A stretch of 64,000 nt of DNA from positions 1,364,001-1,428,000 of the forward strand of contig NZ_AP024325.1 of NCBI RefSeq assembly GCF_018408855.1, in the 5' to 3' direction. The stretch is from Caballeronia sp. NK8 (GTDB taxonomy: Bacteria > Pseudomonadota > Gammaproteobacteria > Burkholderiales > Burkholderiaceae). The notes beneath the pieces are model-generated. The model had not been told where the DNA came from and did not search any database. It worked only from the letters and a program-made list of their open reading frames with translations. The translations under genes and the position numbers were made by a program. The stretch's first letter is position 1; each line of letters begins with the position of its first letter. Below, in pieces: positions 44,601 through 51,768 of this stretch.

Positions 44601-46348
44601 ACGGCTTGCGCAACCATCGGGTCGCCATCCCAAAGCATCTGCTCGGTCTGGGACAGCGAAGTGCGGAAGTAGCGATTGATAGGACTGCCGGCCTCAACTT
44701 GACTGCGATCGCCCGGATCCCCCCAGTCCTTATAGTCGAGCGCTTTGGCGCCCGCATCGTCGCCTCCGTGAATTGGGTCCTGCGGTACCTTGCGGCGAAT
44801 GCGGATGATCTCCGGGTCCGTGGTGCGCACAATAATTTGCGTTCTGAACTCGTCGAGCGCGCGATTGGGTTCGTCGAAATCGATGCCACGGCAGCCACAG
44901 TCTTCAGACCGGTTAGCTGCGTCGGTCGCATCATCATCGTCAAGGATCAGTGTGCTATCAATCTGCAGCAGAACCGGCGAAGGAAACTGCGCCAATTCGT
45001 CAGCCTGCGAATGCTTGTCAAGCTTTAGCGCCAACGACACGCCAACGCCACTCACCTGCAACAGTGCATGGCGCGCACGCAACTTCGTCTTTCCCGCATA
45101 GTTGAATTCGAAGTAGCCGGACTGATCCGTCTGCGTAACTGCGAGTGCCTGCGGCGTGAGCAAGGCCTCGAGCGCGCGGCCGTCGTCGCAGCAGTCCTCG
45201 ATAAGTAGGTCGGCGGGCGCGCAAGCATCGTCGACAAGATGGGCCGCGCGCGGCGGAGCGAACACCGCCACGTTGCGAATGCCGAAGGTTCTGCCGTCGG
45301 AAAACCACAGGCGTCCCTTGACGGTCGTCATCTCCTCGGGAACCACCGGCCGTGTCGCGAGTGCGCCGCGCAATTCGTCCGTCGGTGCGACGGGGATCTC
45401 TACATCTCGCGCACCGTCACCGTCCAACCACTTAGAAAGCGAGTCAAAGTCGACATAGTGTGTCAGCAGTTGCCGGCCATCCGGTCCGATGACATCAAGA
45501 CGCGCCCACGTGCCGTAGCTCACCGCGCCATCGGCGTAACGAGTCGCGCCCTCGATTAGGAAGCTGTATTCCATCACGCCGCTGGGCGGCTGCTTAGAGT
45601 AAAGCCATCCATTGAGGCGGCTGACCAGGAACGGAGCGGATGGTGCTGGCGCTGGTGATGGCGTGACTGTCGCGACTCCAGCCACGAGACCCGGCGACGG
45701 CGCTCCCGCCGTCGGGGCGGGCGTCGGAGTGGGAGCAGGTGCACCTGTCGCTGTCGGAGCCGGCGCAGGACTCGCACTTGCCAAAGGGGCAGGTGCAGGT
45801 GCAGGCGGCACAGTGGGTGTCTTAGTGCCGAGTGTCGTAAGGAAATCCAGCCATCCCGTCTTGTTTAGGGAGTTCAGTTTGAGCGCACCGAACTGCCCCC
45901 CCGTCCACTTGTTCAGCAGCCCGGAAACGATCGGCCAGGCACTATCGGCTTGCGTCCCGAGCCTCAGCCCCTCGACTGCTTGCGCTTCTTTCGAGTCGGG
46001 CGTTTTACTCAGAAATTTCGCTAGTGCGTCGACGACCCGCGCGGTGGTACCTGTCGGCCCCGGTAGGAGTTCGGCGAAGGGCAGGAGCTGCTTAAACAAG
46101 TCGGTGAGCTTACTCTCAATGTTGTCGATGACCGGCTGTTCGTTACGCTCCTGGAATGTCAGGACGACGGCAAACGGCAGACGCCTCTTCTGAGGCGCAC
46201 CGGTGCTTGGCGGCACTGACGGCGTGGGCGTACGGAACTGTTTGCACATCTGGCCGATCAGTTCGTCGAACGCCGGTCTGACGTCCACGCATTGCGTCCC
46301 ATGCTCATCGGAAAATTTGAGCGTTCCTTCGATGACCTTGTAGCTCAC
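41609..46348 (-). CDS. Giant protein (1579 residues) with C-terminal lysozyme/transglycosylase-like domain
   Basis: Starts at GTG 46348, overlapping the upstream stop by four bases, with GGGGAGAAGATACA before it. Visible organisation: an N-terminal region (1-175); a Pro/Ala/Thr-rich linker (~178-240); beta-rich segments with QSGYFEFNYAGKTKLRARHA, which resembles a carboxypeptidase-regulatory-like fold (~415-435); a Ser/Gly-rich stretch near 690-715 flanked by coiled-coil-like helices; a large unknown centre; and a C-terminal domain (~1415-1579). That domain holds YLMSCMAFETGEKFSP (candidate catalytic Glu1449), GSHAVGLIQFT and an EF-hand loop DVDKNGEITVRE (1549-1560). It lacks a signal peptide, so it is exported by another route or acts inside. 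Low-complexity linkers and the peptidoglycan-hydrolase end suggest a delivered or envelope-spanning device. Confidence 0.8.
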   Translation of the reverse strand: MSYKVIEGTLKFSDEHGTQCVDVRPAFDELIGQMCKQFRTPTPSVPPSTGAPQKRRLPFAVVLTFQERNEQPVIDNIESKLTDLFKQLLPFAELLPGPTGTTARVVDALAKFLSKTPDSKEAQAVEGLRLGTQADSAWPIVSGLLNKWTGGQFGALKLNSLNKTGWLDFLTTLGTKTPTVPPAPAPAPLASASPAPAPTATGAPAPTPTPAPTAGAPSPGLVAGVATVTPSPAPAPSAPFLVSRLNGWLYSKQPPSGVMEYSFLIEGATRYADGAVSYGTWARLDVIGPDGRQLLTHYVDFDSLSKWLDGDGARDVEIPVAPTDELRGALATRPVVPEEMTTVKGRLWFSDGRTFGIRNVAVFAPPRAAHLVDDACAPADLLIEDCCDDGRALEALLTPQALAVTQTDQSGYFEFNYAGKTKLRARHALLQVSGVGVSLALKLDKHSQADELAQFPSPVLLQIDSTLILDDDDATDAANRSEDCGCRGIDFDEPNRALDEFRTQIIVRTTDPEIIRIRRKVPQDPIHGGDDAGAKALDYKDWGDPGDRSQVEAGSPINRYFRTSLSQTEQMLWDGDPMVAQAVTISHGRILTIKQVWRADGYSLGDLRYSLPLAPLQKKNIAIVDWDRRDVLQMDSSQTYGESLYNFVGRERDISEIVNSALNESIKAHSDSTSGSDTSGSGFSLFGVAFGGSSGGSSNASTNASQDSSRTLASNYMNQLRDQTVQSANALRAQRVTMVQQVSQEESARAVTEVVANRNACHAITVQYFEVLRHFRVDHELDAVRECLYIPFPISPFDAKKVVRWRSALEGFLPSRLIDAVDACERLTDNNAPATTYADEILTSLSAEVELILDFPMPSATLEATTPWQTWLAVSFPTSSPLPGLVERLKQADSPARYELFEREIGPALAKKFVDELTVSAVLDNLDVQPLPLKAVLASSYRAGDAHTVRLQEYGSIADRAIPRGRVASIKITSGATIASFDSAIVRGASVLFCTENIRSTVLVKPAANDLKTGSVNLLTPPQPHELRARTEDDTEAAKQLLRHLNENVEFYHKAIFWTMDPDRRYSLLDAYVAPNAGGRSVASVVENRLVGIIGNSLVMPVAPGIRLDSFEEKSDTGKNAENEGEDWLLAYYRPMIASPSARISVPTRGVFAESVMGSCNSCEKIDNSRNWQYWEHPLPDEPTAIDPLSLASRARDTALATPPQMPAAIINQVGFPPAPDASGTAPAITAITNPNSFPNNTGIAGTQHNSADALAQSYAVTKRFGELGAELAMKQLEAGQMAAAVATGNPAALAPMVKDSIRRDVDSGLVDSDTARASVGSINDALTKAVMQDVAPGLMDNPIVSAAIHTAVGQGASVRMSRGDDQIDVGQSPLDVRSAVESRLPWPLRLFTSAPVRATPAPSPAVIAEQQKVAWGRSVSVAFKAKTIEIAEYIGINPSYLMSCMAFETGEKFSPKVENAKGSHAVGLIQFTAIDARDLKTTLAALKQMSDIEQLDYVRAHFKRFRGKLSSLDDVYLAILYPKAIGWDPDDVVFRKGTIQYTQNSGLDVDKNGEITVREISAKVHVAYDRGMSKYHYG

Positions 46349-47490
46349 TGTATCTTCTCCCCGGATAGAACCTGAACCGGCGCCGGTAGCTCATCTTTTC
46401 TTTGCAGAGCCCCGACGTTTCCCGTCTGCGCGAGTGGCTTCACACGGATTTCCACCCTGCGAAGCGGCCCGAAGCAGCGGACGATGTTATTAAAGTTCGG
46501 ACTCAAACGGTGTTCGGCGTTAGGGTAAAGGCTTCGACAAATCGACTGAACTTCCGTAAGCGGTTGGCTATCCGCTAGGCCGTAAACCTTTGTGTGTGGC
46601 ATCTGTTTTTTCTCCTCCAGCTTGCTTCTCAGAGCGGCTTCTATTGCTTTCGCCCGCTTCTCACTCAAGGGCTGGTTATGTTCTTTTTTGCCTATTGGAT
46701 CGGTGTAGCCGATGATCTCCGTGATCTCAAGCTTCTTCGGATCGACACCGCCTAGCTTCTGCTTAATCATCGAAAGGACAATTGCGCCAGTTTCCGGGTG
46801 GGTCCCGGACTTATCGAATTCGAACATGTCCGTGTAGATCAGAATTCTGTCCGGCTCGATGACCGTCTTGCACCTTTCGGGGCATTCCTGGCTCACGGGC
46901 GGCGGGGGAGGAGGAGGCACGCATTTCTCGCACACGGGCGGCCGCGGTGGCGGAGGCGGAGGCACACATTCCTGGCAGCCCATGCGAGCCCGAATCAGAT
47001 AAAGAAGAATCGTCAATAGACTCAAGACGAGCGCTACAAGAAAGACCTTTTGTCCGAAGCGCCCTAGCCAGTGGTGAGCCGGCACATGCCGCGTCAAGTC
47101 TTCACCTCGCACACCTGAGGTAAGCGGATTCGCCTGTTCCCGGTTGCGGCGAAAGTCCCTCCACTCGCCGATTCGATTGTGCAGAAGCAGATCGGCCTGA
47201 TACGGCCACGAATCAACCAGTTCACGACTCACGCCTGCCCCAGCGCCCTCAATGATGGCGCGAAGCCTTGCCCGCTTTGCCTTGGCGATATCATCAATCG
47301 TATTGATGCCGCAGTTGTGCAACGCGACGATCGCCTCGCTGTTCATGCCTACGAGCCGATGTATTTCAATTCGGTCTTCGCGCCCATCCTCGGGCGGCGG
47401 CGGGTGTCCGCGCCATCTAATGCTCTCGAGAAGCAAGTAGATGGGCAGCAGGATCAGGGGTATCAGCCAGAGCCAACAAACGAAATTCAT
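46345..47490 (-). CDS. Membrane-anchored OmpA-domain protein
   Basis: 381 residues from the ATG at 47490 (GGTGGGATCC before it; a TTG 15 bp upstream is less likely). A membrane helix lies near residues 1-22 (FVCWLWLIPLILLPIYLLLE). A small helical domain of helix-hairpin-helix style follows (IVALHNCGINTIDDIAKAKR), then a second membrane helix near 150-168 (KVFLVALVLSLLTILLYLI). Next come Cys/Pro-rich repeats (CVPPPPPPRPPVCEKCVPPP) and an OmpA-type peptidoglycan-binding domain (ITEIIGYTDPIGKKEHNQPL then SEKRAKAIEAALRSK). It anchors something to the inner membrane and cell wall. Its stop overlaps the giant gene's start, so the two are translationally coupled. Confidence 0.8.
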   Translation of the reverse strand: MNFVCWLWLIPLILLPIYLLLESIRWRGHPPPPEDGREDRIEIHRLVGMNSEAIVALHNCGINTIDDIAKAKRARLRAIIEGAGAGVSRELVDSWPYQADLLLHNRIGEWRDFRRNREQANPLTSGVRGEDLTRHVPAHHWLGRFGQKVFLVALVLSLLTILLYLIRARMGCQECVPPPPPPRPPVCEKCVPPPPPPPVSQECPERCKTVIEPDRILIYTDMFEFDKSGTHPETGAIVLSMIKQKLGGVDPKKLEITEIIGYTDPIGKKEHNQPLSEKRAKAIEAALRSKLEEKKQMPHTKVYGLADSQPLTEVQSICRSLYPNAEHRLSPNFNNIVRCFGPLRRVEIRVKPLAQTGNVGALQRKDELPAPVQVLSGEKIQ

Positions 47491-48106
47491 GGATCCCACC
47501 TGCAAATGACGGTGTTTTTAAAACCATAGATTCTCCAAAGCGAACGCTTGTGTTCGCTCCGGAAACCCGATGTTCACTTGCACTAGCGGATAGCTCTCAA
47601 CAAATCTAATTCATCTTACTTAAAAATGATTCCAGGAATTTTCTTACTCTGCAAATCACGATTTAACCTAGTTTGCAATCCTTTAAAAGTCAACGAAGGG
47701 TTTTTGCTAATCGCGCGTACCTATTTCCCAACCATTACATAGAGAATTCTTATCTGGATATCTACACAAGCAGGTTGCTTCGGTCTCTTGACGCCCCCTA
47801 CGTGAGAGTCGATACTTGCAAGCTCGAGTTGACAAACTACTATCTTTATTAGGATTCCATATGTATAGTGTTAAGCGCGTCCCAATTCCGCGACGAGCCG
47901 GGTAACTCAGTGCTCTAGCGGTGACTCGATAGCGGAGGTGCTGCCAGTTCCGGGTTTACAGGTCGGGGTGTCGAAATCGTGCGCTCGTATCGCATCAGAC
48001 GTCGCACTCACAAGGCAGCCAATTAACGAGCCGAAGTGCATTTGAGAGCTCGAATACTCGTGTTTCGCGCTATATCTGTAGCCTCTTTTGAAATCAGAGT
48101 GGGGGG
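47491..48106. promoter_or_regulatory. AT-rich leader region of the OmpA/giant-protein operon
   Basis: About 600 bp of clearly AT-rich sequence (47590-47880) without a gene, suited to H-NS-type silencing and to holding the operon's promoter. A hairpin AGCGAAC(47539-47545)/GTTCGCT(47552-47558) with a 6-nt loop lies ~50 bp upstream of the OmpA-domain start. Confidence 0.5.
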
Positions 48107-48469
48107 TTGTGCGGGTCAAGGGCGGGCGTGAGCCAGGGAAAAACTGTGCGCGTATATCCGCTCGAGACGGGCGGCGCACTAACAGAATACATCGCGGAAA
48201 ACGGTGAGCCAGTCGTGCAACATATTGTCGGACCCAGGCCGAGCGCTCAGCATAAGCGTCATCGATTCCGACCGGACCATGACTGGCAGCGTCGCCGGCT
48301 CGACGAAATCTTCGAGACATCGTCGGGGCGTGCTGTCTACCTTGGCGATTGGCATACGCATCCGGACGGCAGCCCGCGCATGAGTTGGCTCGACAGGCGA
48401 ACCCTACGTGGAATCCCCTTCTCGCCCGGATTCCGACGTTCAGCCTGTCTGCTGGCATATCCGCTGTAA
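48107..48469 (+). pseudogene. JAMM/MPN (Mov34-PAD1) metallopeptidase domain, truncated
   Basis: 120 residues. The JAMM zinc motif is complete: Glu20 in LETGGAL, then His83-x-His85-x7-Ser93-x2-Asp96 in GDWHTHPDGSPRMSWLD. Preceding sequence (HRFRPDHDWQ, SSGRAVYLG) fits bacterial JAB proteins. After RRTLRGI the sequence degenerates and stops early (about 40-50 residues short), and the N-terminus before residue ~17 does not match the usual beta-strand opening. Bacterial JAB proteins work in ubiquitin-like deconjugation, in type II CBASS (Cap3) or in sulfur carriers. No E1/E2-like gene is near, so this is likely a relic. Confidence 0.7.
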
Positions 48470-48489
48470 AGGAGCGCCGTATGTCACTC

Positions 48490-48600
48490 GGCGGGAGTTC
48501 TGACTAATGTTGATGAATCCGCCTGAACCTGCAAGACGCGAGCCGAACCGACTGACGTTGACGTTGCCGGCACGATCGATCTCCGCCATTGGTGGAGTGG
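48490..48600 (-). pseudogene. CoA-transferase fragment
   Basis: On the minus strand a ~30-residue piece reads [20 protein letters not shown] and then [10 protein letters not shown], which matches the conserved region of acyl-CoA:acetate/3-ketoacid CoA-transferases (DxxGNVNVSxFGxR...GGFINIS). Nothing before or after it continues the family, so it is debris. Confidence 0.65.
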
Positions 48601-48639
48601 GGCCGATGACGATCCTCACACTCGTGCGCTGTCGCGAGC

Positions 48640-48845
48640 GAAAGTATCGCCCATGTCACCATGATCCGTGCAATCCAGCGCCGTGCGCCCACCTTGTGCA
48701 ACAACAAGTTGCTGGGAATCTCGAAGAAAAAATAGCCGACAAAGAAGAGTCCGGCGCCCAGCCCATACACAGCTTCGCTAAAGTGCAGATCATTAAGCAT
48801 CTGCAGTTTTGCGAATCCAACATTTACTCGATCGAGATATTTTTT
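48640..48845 (-). pseudogene. MFS transporter fragment (anion:cation symporter type)
   Basis: About 65 residues: YLDRVNVGFAKLQMLNDLHF, then GLFFVGYFFFEIPSNLLLHK and [17 protein letters not shown]. This is helix 1 to helix 4 of an ACS-family tartrate/phthalate-type permease, broken at both ends. Confidence 0.75.
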
Positions 48846-49454
48846 GTTCTGAGGGAAAGGGTGCTCGTTCAAACGGGGACATATCGAAAGGCTACTCCGC
48901 GCTTCACGCCGAATCCCGCTACGGGTAACGCGAGCACCTGCGACCGTGAAGCGCCGTCACAACTCATGATGAATTACGAACCCCCTCGGCGAACTCGAGC
49001 AGTTGGGAGTGAAGATGGCACACGGCGATGCCTGCCATCGGTCCGCTAACCCGCGGGTGCAGGGCCCTTAGAACCCGTTCGACGACCAGCGTGGTCGGGG
49101 TCATCGAGTTTTTCCCGTCGTCGAGGGCCCGCCGACTCGTGGCGTCGAGCTTCGCGTAGTGTCGAACAGCTCGGCGGATTAGGGGTGCGGGCCGATCAGC
49201 AAGTGCGCGTGGGATAGCGGTACGCGAGGTGCGGCGCTCGATCAGTCCGCGTAAGTGCCTGCTAGCGCAGCCGGTCAACAGGGATTCGCACCTGCCGGTA
49301 GGGGTAGAAAGGCGACGACGCGACGCGCCGTCGTGGCATCGCTCGGCGAGAAAGGCGCGATTCCTGCGTTAGAAGGGAACCAAGATCCAAGCCGGGGCCG
49401 GCCCCACAAGGATCGAACCCACACTGCCTCCGGACTGCGACTACTCAGCAGCCT
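48846..49454. other. Gene-poor stretch after the relic cluster
   Basis: A minus-strand frame at 48964-49278 reads like a possible protein end (RRAVRHYAKLDATSRRALDD) but cannot be placed. A GGATCGAACCC string near 49410 suggests a tRNA T-arm on the minus strand, but the stem does not pair. Confidence 0.35.
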
Positions 49455-50252
49455 TCAGTGTCCCTGTGCCGCAGCAAGTTGCCGATCAAGTGCTTCGCGT
49501 GCCCGTTGTGCGGCGTTTCCGTCCACGCGGTCGGCTAATACTTGTCCCACCTGACGCAGCTGGTCCGCAGAGAGGCCTACATTCATGCTGATGCGCATAT
49601 GCGCCTGGAGTTGAGACTCGACGCCTGTAAAAACGGAAAGCATACTCACGGTAGCTAGCTCGCGACTCTGCCAGTCCAAGTTGTCTCGTTCGAAGATATC
49701 GCCAAAAAGATGAGTTTTTAGATATTCACCAATCGCAGGCGCGAAATCAAAAAGCGGCCCCTTCACGGGGGCGCCAGACAACTTAGTCTGATTCGCAGTG
49801 CCAGCAGCGAGCAAGGCGTCTCCAGTGGGAATCGGAGCGCTGGGAAGCTTGCCGGGTGCGTCTTGGACGCCACGCTGCTTGCGCGACTCAACAACCTTCA
49901 TGAGTTCTCCAAGCGCGTTGAGACTGCGCGGAAAACCGGCGTAAGCATACACTTGTACTAGAATCTCTCTTGCTTCGCTGACCGTGAGTCCGGCGTCCAT
50001 GCCATGGTTCAGAGCAGCATTCAAATTGGCAATATCGCCTGCGGCGGCGAACGCTGCGATAGGCACAATCGCTCGTTGGCGAGCGGTCAAGGTCTCAGAG
50101 GCACTCGGCGAGTTAATTCCCGTGTTCGTCATGTTTGATGCTCCTTCGTTTGTAGATGGTAGGCTTGGTGTCGAAACCAGGCTCACGACCAAGGCCAACG
50201 CCGAGGTCTGAACGCGCCTTCTTAGGCGCTTAACGGCCGTTGTATTGCTCAT
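49455..50252 (-). CDS. Carboxymuconolactone decarboxylase-family protein, exported
   Basis: 265 residues from the ATG at 50252 (GAGAAGGTCACCG before it). A basic N-terminus then a hydrophobic stretch (TSALALVVSLVSTPSLPS) is a signal peptide. Two CMD/AhpD-like helical units follow, around LTARQRAIVPIAAFAAAGDI...GMDAGLTVSEAREILVQVYA and WQSRELATVSMLSVFTGVES...GLSADQLRQVG. No CxxC is seen, so it is not an AhpD peroxidase. It is the last gene of the molybdenum-oxidoreductase operon and overlaps the cupin gene by 23 bp, so both may process the same exported substrate. Confidence 0.85.
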   Translation of the reverse strand: MSNTTAVKRLRRRVQTSALALVVSLVSTPSLPSTNEGASNMTNTGINSPSASETLTARQRAIVPIAAFAAAGDIANLNAALNHGMDAGLTVSEAREILVQVYAYAGFPRSLNALGELMKVVESRKQRGVQDAPGKLPSAPIPTGDALLAAGTANQTKLSGAPVKGPLFDFAPAIGEYLKTHLFGDIFERDNLDWQSRELATVSMLSVFTGVESQLQAHMRISMNVGLSADQLRQVGQVLADRVDGNAAQRAREALDRQLAAAQGH

Positions 50253-50736
50253 CGGTGACCTTCTCCATCCAGGAAACGTTCTTTCCATTCACTGTGCCGG
50301 TTACAGCCAGATGAGTCATCGCAGAGTTGGGCGCGGCCCCATGCCAGTGCTTCACACCGGGCGGACACCAAACCACGTCACCGGCCCCGATTCGTTTGAC
50401 TTCCTTGCCCCATTCTTGCGTCAACCCCGAGCCTGATGTCACAACAAGTCGTTGGCCGGCCGGATGGGTATGCCACGCCGAACGCGCGCCCGCTTCTAAT
50501 GTCACCAGTCCGCCTGAGGCGTTGATGCTCGCGTCTGCCGGCCATACGGGTTGCACACGTACTTGGCCGACGAAGTACTCATCCGAACCAGCCACGGACG
50601 GCTGAGAGCCGGCACGCACGATCTCCTGCTGCGCGACATTTGTCATCGATTCGCTGGCCTGCGTCTCGGTGGAAATAGCCAACGACGTGTGCACGACGGC
50701 GACAGCAAGCATGATGCGAAACAAGCATGTGATCAT
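50230..50736 (-). CDS. Exported cupin-domain protein
   Basis: 168 residues from the ATG at 50736. The N-terminus MITCLFRIMLAVAVVHTSLA is a signal peptide. The single cupin has metal-binding residues in AWHTHPAGQRLVVTSGSG (His-x-His...) and VVWCPPGVKHWHGAAPNSAM (final His). Such cupins occur next to CMD-family proteins, and some act as lyases or isomerases. It lies in the same direction as the aldehyde oxidoreductase genes. Confidence 0.85.
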   Translation of the reverse strand: MITCLFRIMLAVAVVHTSLAISTETQASESMTNVAQQEIVRAGSQPSVAGSDEYFVGQVRVQPVWPADASINASGGLVTLEAGARSAWHTHPAGQRLVVTSGSGLTQEWGKEVKRIGAGDVVWCPPGVKHWHGAAPNSAMTHLAVTGTVNGKNVSWMEKVTDEQYNGR

Positions 50737-50886
50737 GGAATGCACCGGTCTCAAGGAGGGAATGTTGTTGCAACAATCGTGGTCTGGGTTTTGGCTCCAG
50801 ACGTCTGTGACAAGCATTTGCCCGAAGACAGTCCAACATTCAACGCCGTCACAACGGACCTGCGTAATTTCGATTGAACGATGCCA

Positions 50887-51654
50887 TTAGTGCGCCGTGA
50901 ACCCACCGTCAATGGCGAGTGCGTGACCAATAACGAAGGTGGAACCGGAACTGCAAAGCCAAAGAACGGCATCCGCGATCTCTTCGGCGCGTCCCAGGCG
51001 TCCTATCGGTTGTTCACGCAGAATCTCCTTCATCGCGTCAGCCTGCTTTTGGAGCATCTCTGCGACCATTGGCGTATCAAACGTACCAGGGCAAATGGCG
51101 TTGATGCGGATCCCGCGCGGCGCATATTCGAGAGCAGCACTTCGCGTCAGCCCGATCACCCCATGTTTGGAAGCATGGTAGGCCGCCCGGCCGGGAAGCC
51201 CCACAAGTCCTCCGAGCGAGGAGCAGTTGACGATTGCGCCGCTGCCTTGCTTTCTCATGTGATTCAACTCGTGCTTCATACACGCCCAGACGCCGCGCAG
51301 GTTGACCGCCGTCACCTTCTCGAAATTCTCAGCAGGTTCGTCAGCAGCGTCACTTGGCGGCACCTGAATCCCTGCGTTGTTAAAGGCAGCGTCTAGCCGG
51401 CCAAAGGTCGTCACCGTTTGATTTACCATCTGAGCAACCTGGGCCTCATCGGTGACATCGCAGGGCACCGCCAACACTTGATGCGCCGGAACTCTCAATG
51501 AATCGACCGCGTGGCTCAGAGCGTCGGCATTCACGTCTGCGAGCGTCACGGCGGCCCCTGCCTGTGCAAACGCTTTGGCCGTCGCGAGACCCATGCCTGA
51601 CGCCGCGCCGGTTACCAGCGCAACCCGTCCAGAAAAATCGAACGTGACCTCCAA
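50887..51654 (-). CDS. Short-chain dehydrogenase/reductase
   Basis: 255 residues of classical SDR type. Cofactor motif ALVTGAASGMGLATAKAFAQ; NAG motif FNNAGIQVPPS; catalytic Ser in VNCSSLGGLVGL and Tyr-x3-Lys in AAYHASKHGVIGL; PG turn INAICPGTFDTPMV. The start is TTG at 51654, preceded by GGAGGAAGTATC. It is an NAD(P)-dependent oxidoreductase of alcohols or ketones. The gene belongs to the minus-strand operon following the molybdenum enzyme. Confidence 0.9.
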   Translation of the reverse strand: MEVTFDFSGRVALVTGAASGMGLATAKAFAQAGAAVTLADVNADALSHAVDSLRVPAHQVLAVPCDVTDEAQVAQMVNQTVTTFGRLDAAFNNAGIQVPPSDAADEPAENFEKVTAVNLRGVWACMKHELNHMRKQGSGAIVNCSSLGGLVGLPGRAAYHASKHGVIGLTRSAALEYAPRGIRINAICPGTFDTPMVAEMLQKQADAMKEILREQPIGRLGRAEEIADAVLWLCSSGSTFVIGHALAIDGGFTAH

Positions 51655-51768
51655 GATACTTCCTCCGTATTTGTTGAGTTGAAAGTGCTACCAGTCAGCG
51701 AAAGACTTGCAGTGTCTGACCGCTCTACGGGCCGGCAGCACTTCCGTCCGCCACCTGACATCACAATC

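Noticed and set aside
49395..49450. GGATCGAACCC string suggesting a tRNA T-arm on the minus strand
   Set aside because: The flanking bases do not pair as a T-stem, and no acceptor or anticodon arm can be built.
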